NCBI GenBank assembly: GCA_038502055.1
Contig: JAXRKN010000027.1
Span: forward strand, 744,001-808,000
From: Tanytarsus gracilentus
Taxonomy: Eukaryota > Arthropoda > Insecta > Diptera > Chironomidae
Length of the DNA: 64,000 bases
Reading direction: 5' to 3'
Shown: positions 36,375 through 48,989 of the stretch, in pieces
Layout of the letters: each line of letters begins with the position of its first letter
Numbering within the stretch: the stretch's first letter is position 1
The notes under the pieces: generated by a model
The model's database searches: none
Seen by the model: the letters and a program-made list of their open reading frames with translations, nothing else
Told to the model about the DNA's origin: nothing
Translations under genes and position numbers: made by a program

Positions 36375-38169
36375 CTAAAACAAAAGAGCAAAAAATTCTG
36401 CCAAAAAAAAATTCACCAAAAGGTAAAATTAATTGTTTTCCGTGGATCTTCGATAGTCGCCCGAAAAAAAAAAACATTGCAAGGCAATAAAAAAAGATAA
36501 AAAGACACAAAAGAATGAATTTCAATTTTTGCCTCTTCTGCTTTGGACATAAGCATCTCTCGCAAGGTAAAATTGATTTGCCGGATTTATATAAATTAAT
36601 TAAATTTATGCAGAGACATCCGAGAACAAAAGAGGATGAGAATTTTTACCGTTACTTTTTTTGTGCCTAAAAAATTTGCAGAAATAAATTTTGTTTTAGA
36701 TGGAGATTTTTTTTGGATGTTTTTGAGGAAGTTCACATGGTTGAAAATTTATTTTATTGATTAAAGTTGAGGAAGAGATTTTTTGATCAAACTTTTGTTG
36801 AATTTTAGCAAAAAAAATTGTTGAATTATAGCTGTGAATAGTTTTGAATTTTGGGAACAAGTTTTTTGTATTTTGTCAACAAATTTCAACAAAAATTTAT
36901 AAGACAAAAAATTGTCAACAAAATTCAACAAAAACGTCATCAAATTCTATTTTTTCTAATTTCAAATCAAACTCTTCACTTTTCTCGATTAAAAAAAATT
37001 ATCCTCAACCCGACTCGACACGAAGAAATTAATAAAGAGCGAATGCCACTCAACATTGATCTCAACAGAACACAAAAACATCACATATTAAAAAGAATTG
37101 CATTGAAATGTGCAGCAAAAAGCAAAAAAGAAAGAGATTCTCAAGAATCGATAAATTTACGCGAAATTTGCATTATCTCCGCGCTCCTCGCCATCCACAC
37201 ACACACATAGCTCATATTCATTCTTCTTCTGCCCATAATTTTTAATTCCTTTGTTTTCATTCTTCTTCTTTCCTTTTCGATATAACAATTTCTGCATAAA
37301 CGGAGCTCGAGCGCACAAAATGAGAAATGACTGCAGACGTGAAATGCATCATCGAGAGGCGATCATTAAATTGTGCGAAGAGCGAACATATAAAAATTCT
37401 ATAATTCATCAATAACTTCAGCTACAATGAGATAAAAAGGAGAGGAAAAAATTTGAATACAAAAAAAAAGTAAATCGCGAGCTGTTGTGTCTGGACTTGA
37501 AGTTTTTTAATGATTTTTTGCGGTTTAATTGGAATTGATTATTTTGTGATGGATTGAAATTGAAATGAGATGAATTTGCATTGATGGAAAATTTATCCGA
37601 AAATTAATTTTTTCCACAAAATTAAAAAAAATCTCCTGAATGTTCACTTCTCAAAATTCTAAACCGGTTTCTTTCTTTCAACAAGGAATAAAAAATCTAG
37701 TGCACTAATCGCACTCAGTAGGACACGCACGATATGCTAATTTTATGTTCTGAGGGTTTCACTTTCAGTCTCGTGTGACCTCACAAATCTCAATTTAACT
37801 TTCTCGGGGTGTCAAAACTGGTTTTGGAAGCGACACAAAAAAATAAACAAGAAGCCAGCGACGAGAAACCCTCTTGGGATGTAAAGTGAGGGTCATTGGG
37901 ATGGAAATCCATCAGGTAGATTATAATTTAAATTTTTTTGAAGGGTCATGACTTAATTTCGATTGTTAGGGTCATAAATAGAAATGATTAAAAGTGTTAA
38001 TGCGGAAGTTAATCTGAAAAGGACCAAAAAGGGATAAAAATTGACCTTTTAATAGCCGTAAAATGTACAAATAGAATTAATTGGATGACGAAAGGGTTGA
38101 AGAGGGTCATTTTAAAATTATTAAGTGAGCAATTATGCAGATTTGTATTTTGTGATATTTTGGTTGAGT

Positions 38170-38420
38170 TTTGAGGGGTTTCAAAAATTAAAAAATTATA
38201 ATTTAAATTTTTAAAACTTCAAAAAAATATTTTTAAAATTTTAAAAACTTTAAAAAATAATTTCAAAATTTTTAAAACTTTAAAAATAATTTTTAAAGAT
38301 CAAAATAATATTTTTAAATTTCAAAATTATATTTTCAAAATTTTAAAAACTCCAAAAAAATACTTTAAAATTTTTAAAAACTTTTTTATCAAAAAAATTA
38401 TTTAACCGCAAAAATTTCAA
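38170..38420. repeat. Degenerate tandem array of a roughly 33-bp A/T unit
   Basis: Repeated AAAATTTTTAAAACTTTAAA/AAATAATTTTTAAA units. Similar arrays are at 46850-47030 and 56329-56545. Confidence 0.5.
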
Positions 38421-41245
38421 AAATAATTTTTTTTTTCAAAAAATAAAATTTTATCTCTCTCACTCACTTTCATTCACAAACCTTTAAAACTCTCTTTTTT
38501 ATCATTATCATCTTCTTATTCATTGAGCTCATTCCGTTTCGTGTCATTTTTATGTTTCGACGATAAATTCTGTGATTTTACGATCTCTTAAAAGAGAAGT
38601 GAGTGAGAAAGAAGAAAACCGAACATCTTGTTAAAGAAATCTTCTTCCTGTATCCAAAAAAAATATCTTTAAACTACAAGCCGCATGTTGAGATTCTTAT
38701 AAAAAATTAATTTTTATCTAATAAGAAGATTTTTTATTTCTCTCGAAGGTGAGGCGGAATTTTAGTGAATGAAAATTTTACGATACGCCTTCGGGTTATT
38801 TAGTGAACATAAATCAAAGACTTAATTGAGTTTCTAGGCGATTAAAGCGAGAAAGAATTCGTCAAAAAATTAAAAAACAATTTTCGACATTTAAAATTTT
38901 GGAAATAGGATAAAACGGTTCAATAAAATTTTTAGTGTGCAAATTTTTGGTGTCTCTAATAAATTACACGAAAAAAAGTCCATCTACGGATGAAGATAAG
39001 AAATAAAAGTTAATTTAATAATTTGTTTTTCACACTTCTTCTGACTGATTAAGTGAGCTTCATTTGCATAATTCGAGCCTCTCTCTTCTTTAAGTTTTTT
39101 TTATATATTTTTGGGATAACCAAATTCTGTTACGACATGACACACGAGCACCGCTAGTGGTCGCCAAGCCCAGAAAAAAAAAATATTTAAATTAAATAAA
39201 TATCAAAGTGAAACAACTCTTTTTTTGGTGCTGTGACTTGTGGAGGCTTTTTTTATTGATAAAAAATTAAGGAATGAATAAAAGATGAATTTTAATTTAG
39301 ATGAGTCAATCGTGAACTTTTATGAAAAGAAATTTAAAATGGAATTTTAAGGCAATTTATGTGAATTTTTTAGTTCTTTTGAATTTTAAAGATATTTTAA
39401 AAAATTCAGAGCAAAATTTAAAAATATTTTTAAATTTAGGGTGAATACTCTTAATTTAGACGCGTCACATTATTTTGGGCTAGTTTACAATTTTGCCAAA
39501 TTTAGGTGCAATTTCAACTTAAGGAACACTGACCCTAATTTTTAAAAATTTATTTATTTTAATAAACTTAACACTAATAATTCAAAAATTTACAATTTCT
39601 AAATTTTCGTAATTTTCTAAAATTAAAATTTCACATATAAATTGTTTAAAAATTTTACCTTTAAATTTTTAAACAATTTTCCTTTAACTTTTGAATAATT
39701 CACTTAAAAATTTATTTTAATTAAATCTTCAAATTTTTCTCTCATTCACAAAATATCTCGTCCAAATCTCATTAATTTAAAGTAATTTCTCATTCTTTTG
39801 TAATTTTCTCTCCAACTCCTCGCTGAAAAAAATTTCCATGATAAATTAAAGAGCAATTAATTATCCTCATGACACAATTCCTGTCAAACAACAAAAAAAA
39901 GTCTTTAGAAATTCCGAAATAACAAAAACAAAAGAAGCTGAAACATGGAAAAAATTTAAACAACAAACAGAAAAAAATTTCAATAGAAATAAAAAATGCT
40001 GAGAGTGAAATATGAAAAAAAATTGTGAGTATCATTTCCTAGGGACAGTTGCGTCGGGGATTGATTACGAGGGTAGCACAAAACAGTTTCAGGGTGAGAT
40101 GAAAAGAAGAAGAAAAATGCTAGCAATTAAAAAATGCTGAAGATTAATTTGAGCGATGGATAAAAATGCTGAAGTGGACTGAAATTGTGGGGGATGAAAA
40201 TTTATTCATTATGAGGAAATTTAAAGAAAATGATTTGAGGAGGTTTAAGAAGCTGATTGAGACTTTAACTGGGAGTAAAAAAGTATTTCCTTACTATTGG
40301 ATTTTTTAACTAGGGTAAATGCTCCTTATTTAGTGCTCCTTAATTTTTTTAATATTTATTTTTACAAATTTTATTTTTAAAAATTTTTAAAACTAATTTA
40401 TTTCTTAATAATCCAAAAATTCATCGTCAAACATTTTAAATCTCCCAAAAATTCTTTTTCTCATCAATTTTTAATTTATTAATCATTTAATGTTCATTTT
40501 TTCATCCTCATGATTCTCACTCACACTAAAACACATTTTTACGATATTTCATAAAAAATATTATTGCAATCTGTCGATTCTCATTAATATAACTCAACAT
40601 AAAGATTTTAGTTGCTAAAAATAGAAAATAATGAAACATAAAAAAAGGAGGAAAATCCAATTCATAATTCATCGCCACCCTGCGTGTACATAACACACAT
40701 AGTGCATGGATTTTAGATTTGATACAGGAGAAATATTTTTTCGATAGAGAGTAAAAAGACATTAAGATAATCGAGGAGATATTAATGGATGTGAAATAGA
40801 GTTTGAGAAAATGGAATCAGAATTAGGAGATTTTTTATGGATTTTTATTTCGGGAGGAAGAAAGAAAGTTTGAATTGACATTTGAGGGATTTAAAAAGTT
40901 TTTTGTTTTAAAAAAATAATCACAAAATTAATTACAAAATAATTTAAATAGAGAAAAATTTACATTTTTTTATTAAATTTCATTGTTTCGAATCTAAATT
41001 TTGATATTTTCTTTTTTCACCCTAAATCTCATTTTTTTCCATTCAATTTTACCAATAAATTGTATCGAATATTTCCATCCTCGATTTCCGGGTTCAATGA
41101 GATGAAAAATGCTCGCATTGCAAGACTAATTACAAACTTTTTTACTCAATTTCTTTCACTGTGTGAGTTTTTAATGTTTTTTTATTTACAAATACAAAAG
41201 AAGAACAAGAAAAATTGCTGACTTAAGCTAATGTTACTTACTCAC

Positions 41246-41293
41246 CGTGCACATGATGCTGAGGGACGTATAAAAAATTGTTACCCTCAGCAT
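41246..41293 (-). other. Candidate 13-nt micro-exon overlapping a 10-bp-stem hairpin
   Basis: On the minus strand, acceptor tttatacgtccctcag precedes 13 bases (CATCATGTGCACG) and a near-perfect donor, GTGAGTAAGT. ATGCTGAGGG at 41256-41265 is exactly inverted at 41284-41293, so the acceptor could be sequestered in a stem-loop. It may instead be only a hairpin. Confidence 0.25.
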
Positions 41294-43247
41294 AAAAAAA
41301 AATATTGAGCGAGTGTGAGTGGAATGAGATGAAATTAATGTTTATTAAAAAATTTAATGATTAAAATTGTTTTTAGGTTTGAAAGTTGAAAAGTAAAAAT
41401 TTAAATTTTTGCTTGAATAATTTAATTGTAAATTAGACAAAATTTAGCAAATTTCATTTTGTAAATTTGAGATTTTTTATAAAATTTAAAAAAATTAATT
41501 AAAATTAATTTGAAAACTTAATTAAAGTAAATTTGTAAAATTTAGTTTTAAAATTCTAAATTTATAAATAAAATTTTATTTCACATTTTTTTAAAATTCT
41601 TTAAAATTTTGCTCACTTATTTTAAACTTTCTCCTTTTCAACCCCTCAAAAATTATCTTTAAAAATATAAAAATTTCGCTCATTGTCTCGCTTTTTATTT
41701 GTGTGAGTTTAGAAATTTTCTTCCCTCAACCCCGATCTCAAAAATTTATTGAAATCGACTCATCTCAATTCCTCTCATTAATATTATAAATAAAGAGAAC
41801 AGAAAATTGCATTAAAAAAGGGATCTAAAAAAATTTCGCCGTTGATTGGAAATAAAATCGATAAATTTGAGATGCGAGAAAAATTTTGCACCCTTTTTTT
41901 ATTTTTCGGCTTTTAATTTCCATTTTGTTGCCTTTTAGTTGTTTTATCTTTTTTGTGTTACATGAAAAAATGCGATTGAAGTGGATTTAAAAAATAAAAT
42001 AAAGAATGGAAGAAAATTAGAAAGTTTCATGAGGTATTGAAAGTTTGAAGAATTTTATTTAATTTTAAAAATTTAAATTTTAAGGTAAAAAATATTTTTC
42101 CGAAAATTTTTAAAATTTTGTGGATAAATTTTAATTAAAATTTTCAATACTTTATAAATTTTAACAACTTTTCTCATTTTTATAAAAATATCCCATTAAC
42201 TTTCCTCAAAAACGTCTCAAATTTCCTCCTCAAACTTTTTTCATTTCATCCTTTACCAAATTATCCTTTTTCACTTTCTCCCCCTCAAAAAAAAAATTTA
42301 TTCACGATTGATTAGAAATCGAACGAACAGAAAGAGAAAAGAATTTTTTTAATTCCCTTTTGTATTACGTTATGTGTTATGCATGCATGTGCGAGTGAGT
42401 AAAAAGGGATCGAAAAAAAAGAGTTTGGAATTAGATACTTTAGTTTTTACTTTTTAGGGAAATGAAAGTCGAAGGAAAATCGATTGATTGAAGTTTAGAA
42501 GAAAGAGATTGAAAGGAATTTAATTAAATTTGAGAAGAAAATTTAGAAAGGATGAATTTAAATGTTGGAACCACATGTGGACTGAATTTTCAAGTAAAAA
42601 GAAAATTTAATTTTTGAGATTGAAAATTTATAGGAAAATTTTCAACATTTGTGATTTAATTTTTTTTCAAAAAATTTTCAACATTTTTATTTTAATCGCA
42701 AAATTTACTTACAATTTTTCTTCATCAACACGCGAAAAACAAAAAAGCAATTTTTCTCTCTTAAAAATTACATTTATCGATTTAATAACAAGAATGTATC
42801 TCGATATTGATGAGTGCTCGGTTGTCTAATAAATGAGTAAATGGATTGGGTTGTGTACGGGAGCGAGTGCAGTAGGGGTGGAATATCTAATGAGCAAACG
42901 AAAGTCAATAAAGAATGGAAAAAATCCGGAGGAGCGCACATAAGAAATTCATTACTTTATTATTGAAATTAACATAGAAAAGCAATGAAATGTAATGAGT
43001 GATTGGCGGTGGTGGAAAAAGCGAGTGAAGAAGGGAATGAAAAAGATTTTTTTGTAAGATATTGAAAGAAAATTTAAGCGAAAATATATTTTTATTTGAA
43101 AATTTTTTTCTTCAAGAAATTTTGTTAATTTTTAAAAATTGTTGAAGTAAAAATTTAATTTTTGACAATTATGTATTTTTAAACATTAGGAGCACGTCTA
43201 ACCTAGATGCACTCACCCTAAAATTTCAACAATTTTTCAATTTTTCT

Positions 43248-45332
43248 TCACATTCTTTCCTTTCTCCACTTTTCAAACCCACAAATCACTTCAATCACAA
43301 AAACAATCACACTCAAAATAATTCCAAGCACAAAAAGTTGATAACCGCCACTTAGTTGTTGAAAATTTAACTTTTTCGGTTCTTGCGAAAACCTTTTCCT
43401 CTTCAAATAAGTTTTATCGATTGTTTGCACTGTGTAAACCTTTAAAAATCCATTGTCGGTCATTTCGAAAATTTCCTTGTTAATTTCTTTAATCAAACAA
43501 GATTTTTTAGGAAAATAAATGCACAAATTGACTGCAGTAACTTTTTCAGGACAAGTGTTGAAGAAAATATCAGGAAATCCGATTTTATTCCAGTAAGCAA
43601 CGTGATCTTCAGAAGCGAGCAGTGCAAAATTATTTTTAGGGTCGAGAAGTTGAAAGCGAAAGTCTTCAAACTCTTGAAGATTGAGAGAAATTGTTTGATT
43701 GTAAATCTGATGAGAACTTCGGAGAAATTCAGTTAGAAAATCGAGTGAATAAAATGAGAAATTTTGAGTTAAAAGATCGTCGATGTTTTTGATGTCTTGA
43801 GTGGTGTTTTCCATTCTCATGAATTGGTAGAGAGCTCCTGAATGGGAAATTTAAAAAATTGTTAAATTGAAAGTTTAATTTGATTTTTTGAAGTTAGAAG
43901 CTGAACAAAATTAGGTTAATTTACCCTAAAAAATTTTACACACCTTGATATCCATGCCTCAACACCAAAGCATACAAAGTGAAAACAGCCAGCAAAAATC
44001 GAGCAAAATTTCGACTTGGAAGCTTTGCCAAAGCGCCACCAAGTAAAATATTTATGAAGTTTAATCCTGGATGTTGAATTTGAGATCCAAATACAAAATT
44101 TTGAACCTTCTTACTTTTGTTCTTAATCCTCCAAATGACCACAAAACTTGATCCTATCACTAAAATTATGCAACACCAAACTTCTCTCTGAAATGGTTTT
44201 GAAAATATCTGAATTGCAGTTAATGGTTTACCAGCTCCTATAACCCAAACCAAATTAGTCGTGTAGTAGCTGTAGCTTGATGTCATTTTCAAGTTTCTTC
44301 TTCTCGATTCTGTCATAAATCCAATACTGAAATTAACTCGACCATCGATGACCATCTCGAGTGCATTTTCCATCGCATTTTGAGCGCTTGAATTTTTCCA
44401 TTTTTTATTGTGAGTGAAAATTCGATCGAAACTTGAGTTTAATTTATTGCCAACAACACTCGAAAAAATTCCATCGATACCCCACGAAACAAAGTGACCT
44501 GGTTCCTTTTCGAGACAAGTGCTGAATGGCGGAATATCAAATGTTGCAACTTTAAGCGGACATTCATGAAAATTGCTAACTTTATTAGGAAAATGTGGTC
44601 GATTTTGATGTAAAAATCCAGAAGAGTTAAAGGTGTTGTAAGGAACTGGATGAACATGCTCACAATGACCAGATTCGAATGGAAATGATGTAAAAACATT
44701 TATTGTCGATAAATCATTAAAAGATGGTTGAAGAAAAATCGAATTGATCATGTAATTTGACCAAAGATCGTTGAAGGTCTTCTGAAGATCAAAAGTTGAA
44801 TTTGTGAGGACTTTAGGGATGTGGACGATTGTGTAAAATCCTTGAAAGTCGAACATTTCTGTTGAAAATGAAATAAAAACATGATTTTGTGACATTTTGT
44901 TATAGGTCCAAAATTTCATAGGATCAAAACGTAATTAGGTGTCCCAACCCTATTTAGAAACTCACCAAATTTCATTCTCTCAAAAATCCTCTTAAATCCT
45001 CCATAAGAGTCAACGAAAAAAACACAAAATTCCTTTTTTCTTCTTCTTCCCTTCGTCATTCGATCGTAAGTTTGCAGTCGAAAGCTCATCGACTCACCAC
45101 AAATTTTCATAATTTTCTCAATAATTTCATCAACCATCAACTCAATCTCAATTTCCTCAACTGACCTCACAAAATTTACGACCGGCGTAAGTGGATAAAA
45201 ATCATCGAATATTTTCACGACAGCTTCTTTAAGACTCTCAAGAGCGAGGTTGCGAGCACCTGGACAATTTAAATAATTGCCGAAAATTGCCACTGGAATT
45301 AGAACTAGCAAAACGCCGCAGTGGAGCTGCAT
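43248..45332 (-). CDS. Divergent ionotropic receptor (chemosensory IR), three exons
   Basis: Exons 44966-45332, 43944-44858 and 43248-43837, giving 623 residues. The first intron ends at ttttcaacag, well inside the raw open frame, and the splice yields MKFEMFDFQGFYTIV, as expected for this family. A signal peptide (MQLHCGVLLVLIPVAIFGNYLN) starts the extracellular part. The ligand-binding half S1 begins near residue 223 (CPLKVATFDIPPF, WGIDG). TM1 is around 350-373 (CCIILVIGSSFVVIW). The pore/TM2 block has the IR hallmark NILLGGALAKLPSRNFARF, then YALVLRHGYQGALYQF across the second splice. TM3 is near the end (LFVLGIILSVIVFVIEVICG), with a short basic tail. Insect IRs are glutamate-receptor-derived cation channels of chemosensory neurons. 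The subgroup is not assignable by eye. A TATA-like TATATAAATT lies about 40 bases upstream on the minus strand. Confidence 0.92.
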
Positions 45333-45399
45333 TGTTGAATTAAAAATTCATGCCAGTTTAGATGCAATTTATATATGAAGCGAAAAATTCATAAATTAA

Positions 45400-47136
45400 A
45401 CGCTAATCACCACGCGCCACTTCTCCGCCACCCGCCATTCGTTATCTTTCGCTTTTAATCGAGGACTGGAAAATTATAGAGCGTTTTCGCATGTGGATAG
45501 TAAAAGAGAGAATATGAATTATGAATTGTGAATTTCAATGCGGGGTTTTTAAACGTTGCAGTGGAAAAAAATTAGGTAAATTCCTGTAATTAGTTGGAAG
45601 ACACAAGCAGTGCGCTGTGATGGAGGGGTGGAGATTAAATAAACATTTTGCAGTTATTATTACAACGCTATGGACACTAATTTGCATATTTTATTAGACA
45701 TGTGTGGATTTTTGAGTAATTGATATTGATTTAAAAGAAAAAAGCGTAAAAAATAATTTTAAAATTTTTTTTAATGAATTTCGACAATTTTTTGAACTCA
45801 ATTCCTCAACTGTTTTAAATTGCTCCTAATTTTGAAATTTTTTTAATTTTACTTTTTAAAAAATGCTTGCTTTTAATTTCGACGTTTTTCTTTCTTTAAA
45901 TTTTTTTTTAAAATTTCCAAAATTTAAATTTTTTCAGCCCTTTAATTTAAATACTTCACTTTCCTCCATTGTCCTCAACCCTTTGACCAATCTCAGCTTC
46001 TCTTTCCTGGTCTCAATTTCATTCTATTTAACCTCATTTTCATTGTGAGCTATGACCACTATTTTTATTGTTCATAATCCCCTTTATTTTCCTATAAACA
46101 AGTTTTTTTTCCGCGATGCACAAAAAATGCTCAAGAACCGGTCTTCCACGTGGTTATTAACAACCCTTTGCCGTTCAAGTGACGAATGGGATGAAAGTAA
46201 ATGCAAATTAGATGGCGATGGTGAAGGGACAAAAAATGTTGAAATTGAGATGACTCGTGAGAGATGTCAAAAAGTTGTCGAGTGACAAAATTTGAAAAGG
46301 GGAAAAATTTATTTTGATTTAAATGATAAAAAAATAATTAAATTTATATGAAAATAATTTTTAAACATTTTTACGGATTTAAAAATATTTAAAAATTTTC
46401 CATTTTCTTTTTCCTTCTCCGCCTCTCAAAAAAGTAATCAACCCCAAAAAAATAATTTCCTCAAAATGAAAAAAGCCAAAAATTCCTTAAAAGCTTCTCG
46501 AACAGCTCAAAAACCAATTTCATGAAAATTACTCGAATAGAAAATTCCTGCAATCGCGATGTCGAAGCCATTTCGAAATTGATTCCTCAACAAATTTTAG
46601 TGCCATCAATAAAATTTTTCTCTGTCTTCTGTTTTATGTTGTTTGAGTGGAAGTGAAATGAAATTCTGATTAAAACCGCAGAAATTGGATCCGTGATGAT
46701 GTTTGGTTTTTGCCAAAAAAATGAGGAAAATGTTTCGAGGGGTGGAGTTGGAGGTGAAGAACGAAGAGTGAAGAGTGAATGTGCAAAATAAGAAAATGAG
46801 ATTTCAAGGGGTGGAAAATTTTGAATAAAAATATTTTAAGCTTTTTTTGTTTAATTTTAATTTTTTTCCCTAATTTTTAATTTTTTACAAAATATTTTCA
46901 TAATTTTAAAATTATTTTAAAAATTTTAATTTTTTACAAATTATTTTCAAGTTTTTAAAATTTTTAAAAATTATTTTAAATTTTTTTTAGTTTTTTAAAA
47001 TTATTTTCAAAATTTTTAAAATTCTTTTAGAAAAATCCTCAAATTTTTCATCCCTTTTCCACAACTCATCATAATTCAATATAATCCGAAAATATTTTTC
47101 ATTGTGCAAAAATTGAAATGAGAAAATTGCACTCAC
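45400..47136. other. Gene-poor stretch
   Basis: No supported gene. The 77-codon frame at 46052 has no recognised feature. AT-rich degenerate tandem repeats (AATTTTTTACAAA / TTTTAAAATTATTTT) occupy about 46850-47030. Confidence 0.45.
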
Positions 47137-47178
47137 CCGATATGCCAACCTAAGTTCTGTGGGGTTGCTGATGATTTT
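47137..47178 (-). other. Candidate 42-nt micro-exon (KIISNPTELRLAYR)
   Basis: On the minus strand, acceptor cttattattttgcag, 42 bases forming 14 open codons, then donor GTGAGTGC. Both splice sites are near consensus and the encoded peptide is compositionally unlike the flanking AT-rich DNA. This is the best supported of the micro-exon candidates. The parent gene is not identified. Confidence 0.45.
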
Positions 47179-47648
47179 CTGCAAAATAATAAGAAGAAAA
47201 TTTTTCGCTGATAATTTTATTGTTGTTTGATAATAAAGAGAAAAAATTCAGAAAGATAAAAATCGAGTCTGGAAAATTTACACAAAGAGGAGAAAAATAA
47301 ATTGATTAATTTAAAAATGATGCATGAGGTAAAGATGAAAAGTTACAGAAGTCAAAGAAAATTTTCTTTATTTCACCCCAAAAAAAACATTTTGTTAATA
47401 AAATTCACATTTCAGTGAAATTTATTCACTTAATGGCATCCAAATTCTCTTATCGATCAATCAGATGCGTAATGAAAGTAATTGTGAGCCGATTTTTGGT
47501 TAATAAATTGTTTATTATTAAGAATAAAATGAATCTGAATATAAATAAATTTATTAACAAATAACTAAAAGAAAAAATCTTTTAAGAGGTTTGTGGAAAA
47601 AAAAATTATTGACGATAATAAAATGAAAAAGGCAAAGAAATATTTTAG

Positions 47649-47847
47649 AAATAAAAAAGGAAGTATTTTTTTTATCTTAAGAGAAATCTTAAGAGTTCTG
47701 CATATTACGTTTTTATCCTTAGCCTAAGCTTTCGAGCTATGGAAAAGGAAATTAAAACGGGCGCGTCCTCCTGGTAACTCCAGCGTGCTACCTCTTTGTC
47801 ATCTATCTATCTATCTATCTAAATAAAAAAGGAAGTATTTTTTTTAT
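47649..47847 (+). mobile_element. 145-bp retroposon with (TCTA)n tail and 27-bp target-site duplication
   Basis: A perfect 27-bp direct repeat (aaataaaaaagg .. attttttttat) lies at 47649-47675 and 47821-47847. Between them, 47676-47820 is a unit that begins with CTTAAGAGAAATC, includes a GC-rich core (GGGCGCGTCCTCCTGG, ACTCCAGCGTGCTACC) unlike the surroundings, and ends in (ATCT)n next to the right repeat. A long variable target duplication plus a simple-repeat 3' tail is the hallmark of target-primed reverse transcription, so this is a SINE or a 5'-truncated LINE end. The perfect duplication implies a recent insertion. No clear tRNA-type A/B boxes were seen. Confidence 0.82.
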
Positions 47848-47879
47848 TTAAGTAATGAATTTTTGATGACGTCATTTTT

Positions 47880-48170
47880 TATTATTTCATAAAATTATTA
47901 TTAAAAAAATTGTTCACAAAATTTTTTGTTCCTCTTTTGTATTTTTTGTGTTTTTTTAAATTCACAATTTTTCTTTTTTTTGTATTTTTTTTAAATTCAC
48001 AAAAATAATTTTTTTATTTTTAATTTTTTGAGTTTTTTAAAAATTTGAATTTAAAATTCACAAAAATTATTTTTTACATTCTTAATTTTTTCCGTTTTTT
48101 ACATTCAAATTTAAAATTCAAAAAAAAAAATTTTGTGTTTTTAAAATTCAAATTAAAAATTCCGAAACCC
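47880..48170. repeat. Degenerate AT tandem repeats (TTTTTAAATTCACAAA units)
   Basis: Several imperfect copies of a unit of about 60 bp containing AAATTCACAAAA-TTTTTTTAT. Confidence 0.4.
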
Positions 48171-48989
48171 CATCAAAACACTCAATAACAATTTCCACTT
48201 AATTAATTTAACGACAATTTACTGTCAATAAAAATTCAAATTTTATTTCTTTCTGCCTAATTAGATCGCACGACGAAATTCCAAACGACTTTTTTAACAC
48301 CTGTGCGAGGCAAGAAAAATTAGTTAAATCCTTAATGAGAACTCACTTGGAATTTTTTACCTAATTAAGGCGAGATTTTGTCAATAAATTTCAACATTAA
48401 TTAGACTCGAGAAATATTTCACAAAAATTCTGTTGCCTAGCGGGAGATTTTTCCTGCGCAATTTTGTGTGGCGTTAAATTTTATTTTAATAAATAATTAT
48501 TTAACTTAATTTATCTTTAAATCACCGCACCTCAAAAATTTCTCTTAAGATCTCAATCAAACACTCGCTGCGACAACTTAAATGTAAACGAGCGTGTGGG
48601 GCTCATTTGCATATTTTGATCATAATTAAATTCACTGACAAATTTCATCCGCTCTGAGACTTCGAGATGAGAAATGATCGAAGATCGAGGAAATTATTGT
48701 CGATCATTTGTTTTAACACGGAAATTTTATTGCCGAGATCGCACCTCGTTTGTTTTATCGAGTTTGAGTCGTAAAAAAAGTGAGAATAAAAGACGATTTT
48801 TGAGGAGTCGATAGCGAGAGCGTGACGGGAGGTCTGAAAGTGTTTAAAATTTTCCAACTCTGCATAAAAATTGCTGTAAAAATTTAAAATTAAAATAATT
48901 AAATTAGTTAATTTGAATTAAAATATTAAATTTTAAAATTAAAGAAACTAGAGATATTTTTTTTTAATTTTTCGTTCATTTTATTTTCT

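Larger units (their letters stand above)
34735..43180. other. Long gene-poor stretch
   Basis: About 8.4 kb without a supported gene. It holds two candidate minus-strand micro-exons (36338-36374 and 41246-41258), a degenerate AT tandem array near 38170-38420, copies of the dispersed TAGGGTGAATACTC motif at 39438 and 40311, a hairpin at 41256-41293, and a GC-rich patch at 39135-39170. Open frames at 35167, 36851 and 39790 have no family match. Confidence 0.45.

Noticed and set aside
42793..42829. Peptide LDIDECSVV resembling a calcium-binding EGF start
   Set aside because: No other EGF cysteines follow and no splice sites fit; coincidence.
48222..48300. Minus-strand segment after a strong acceptor (cttgcctcgcacag), open for about 26 codons
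   Set aside because: The donor is weak and the peptide becomes AT-driven; kept only as a remote possibility.
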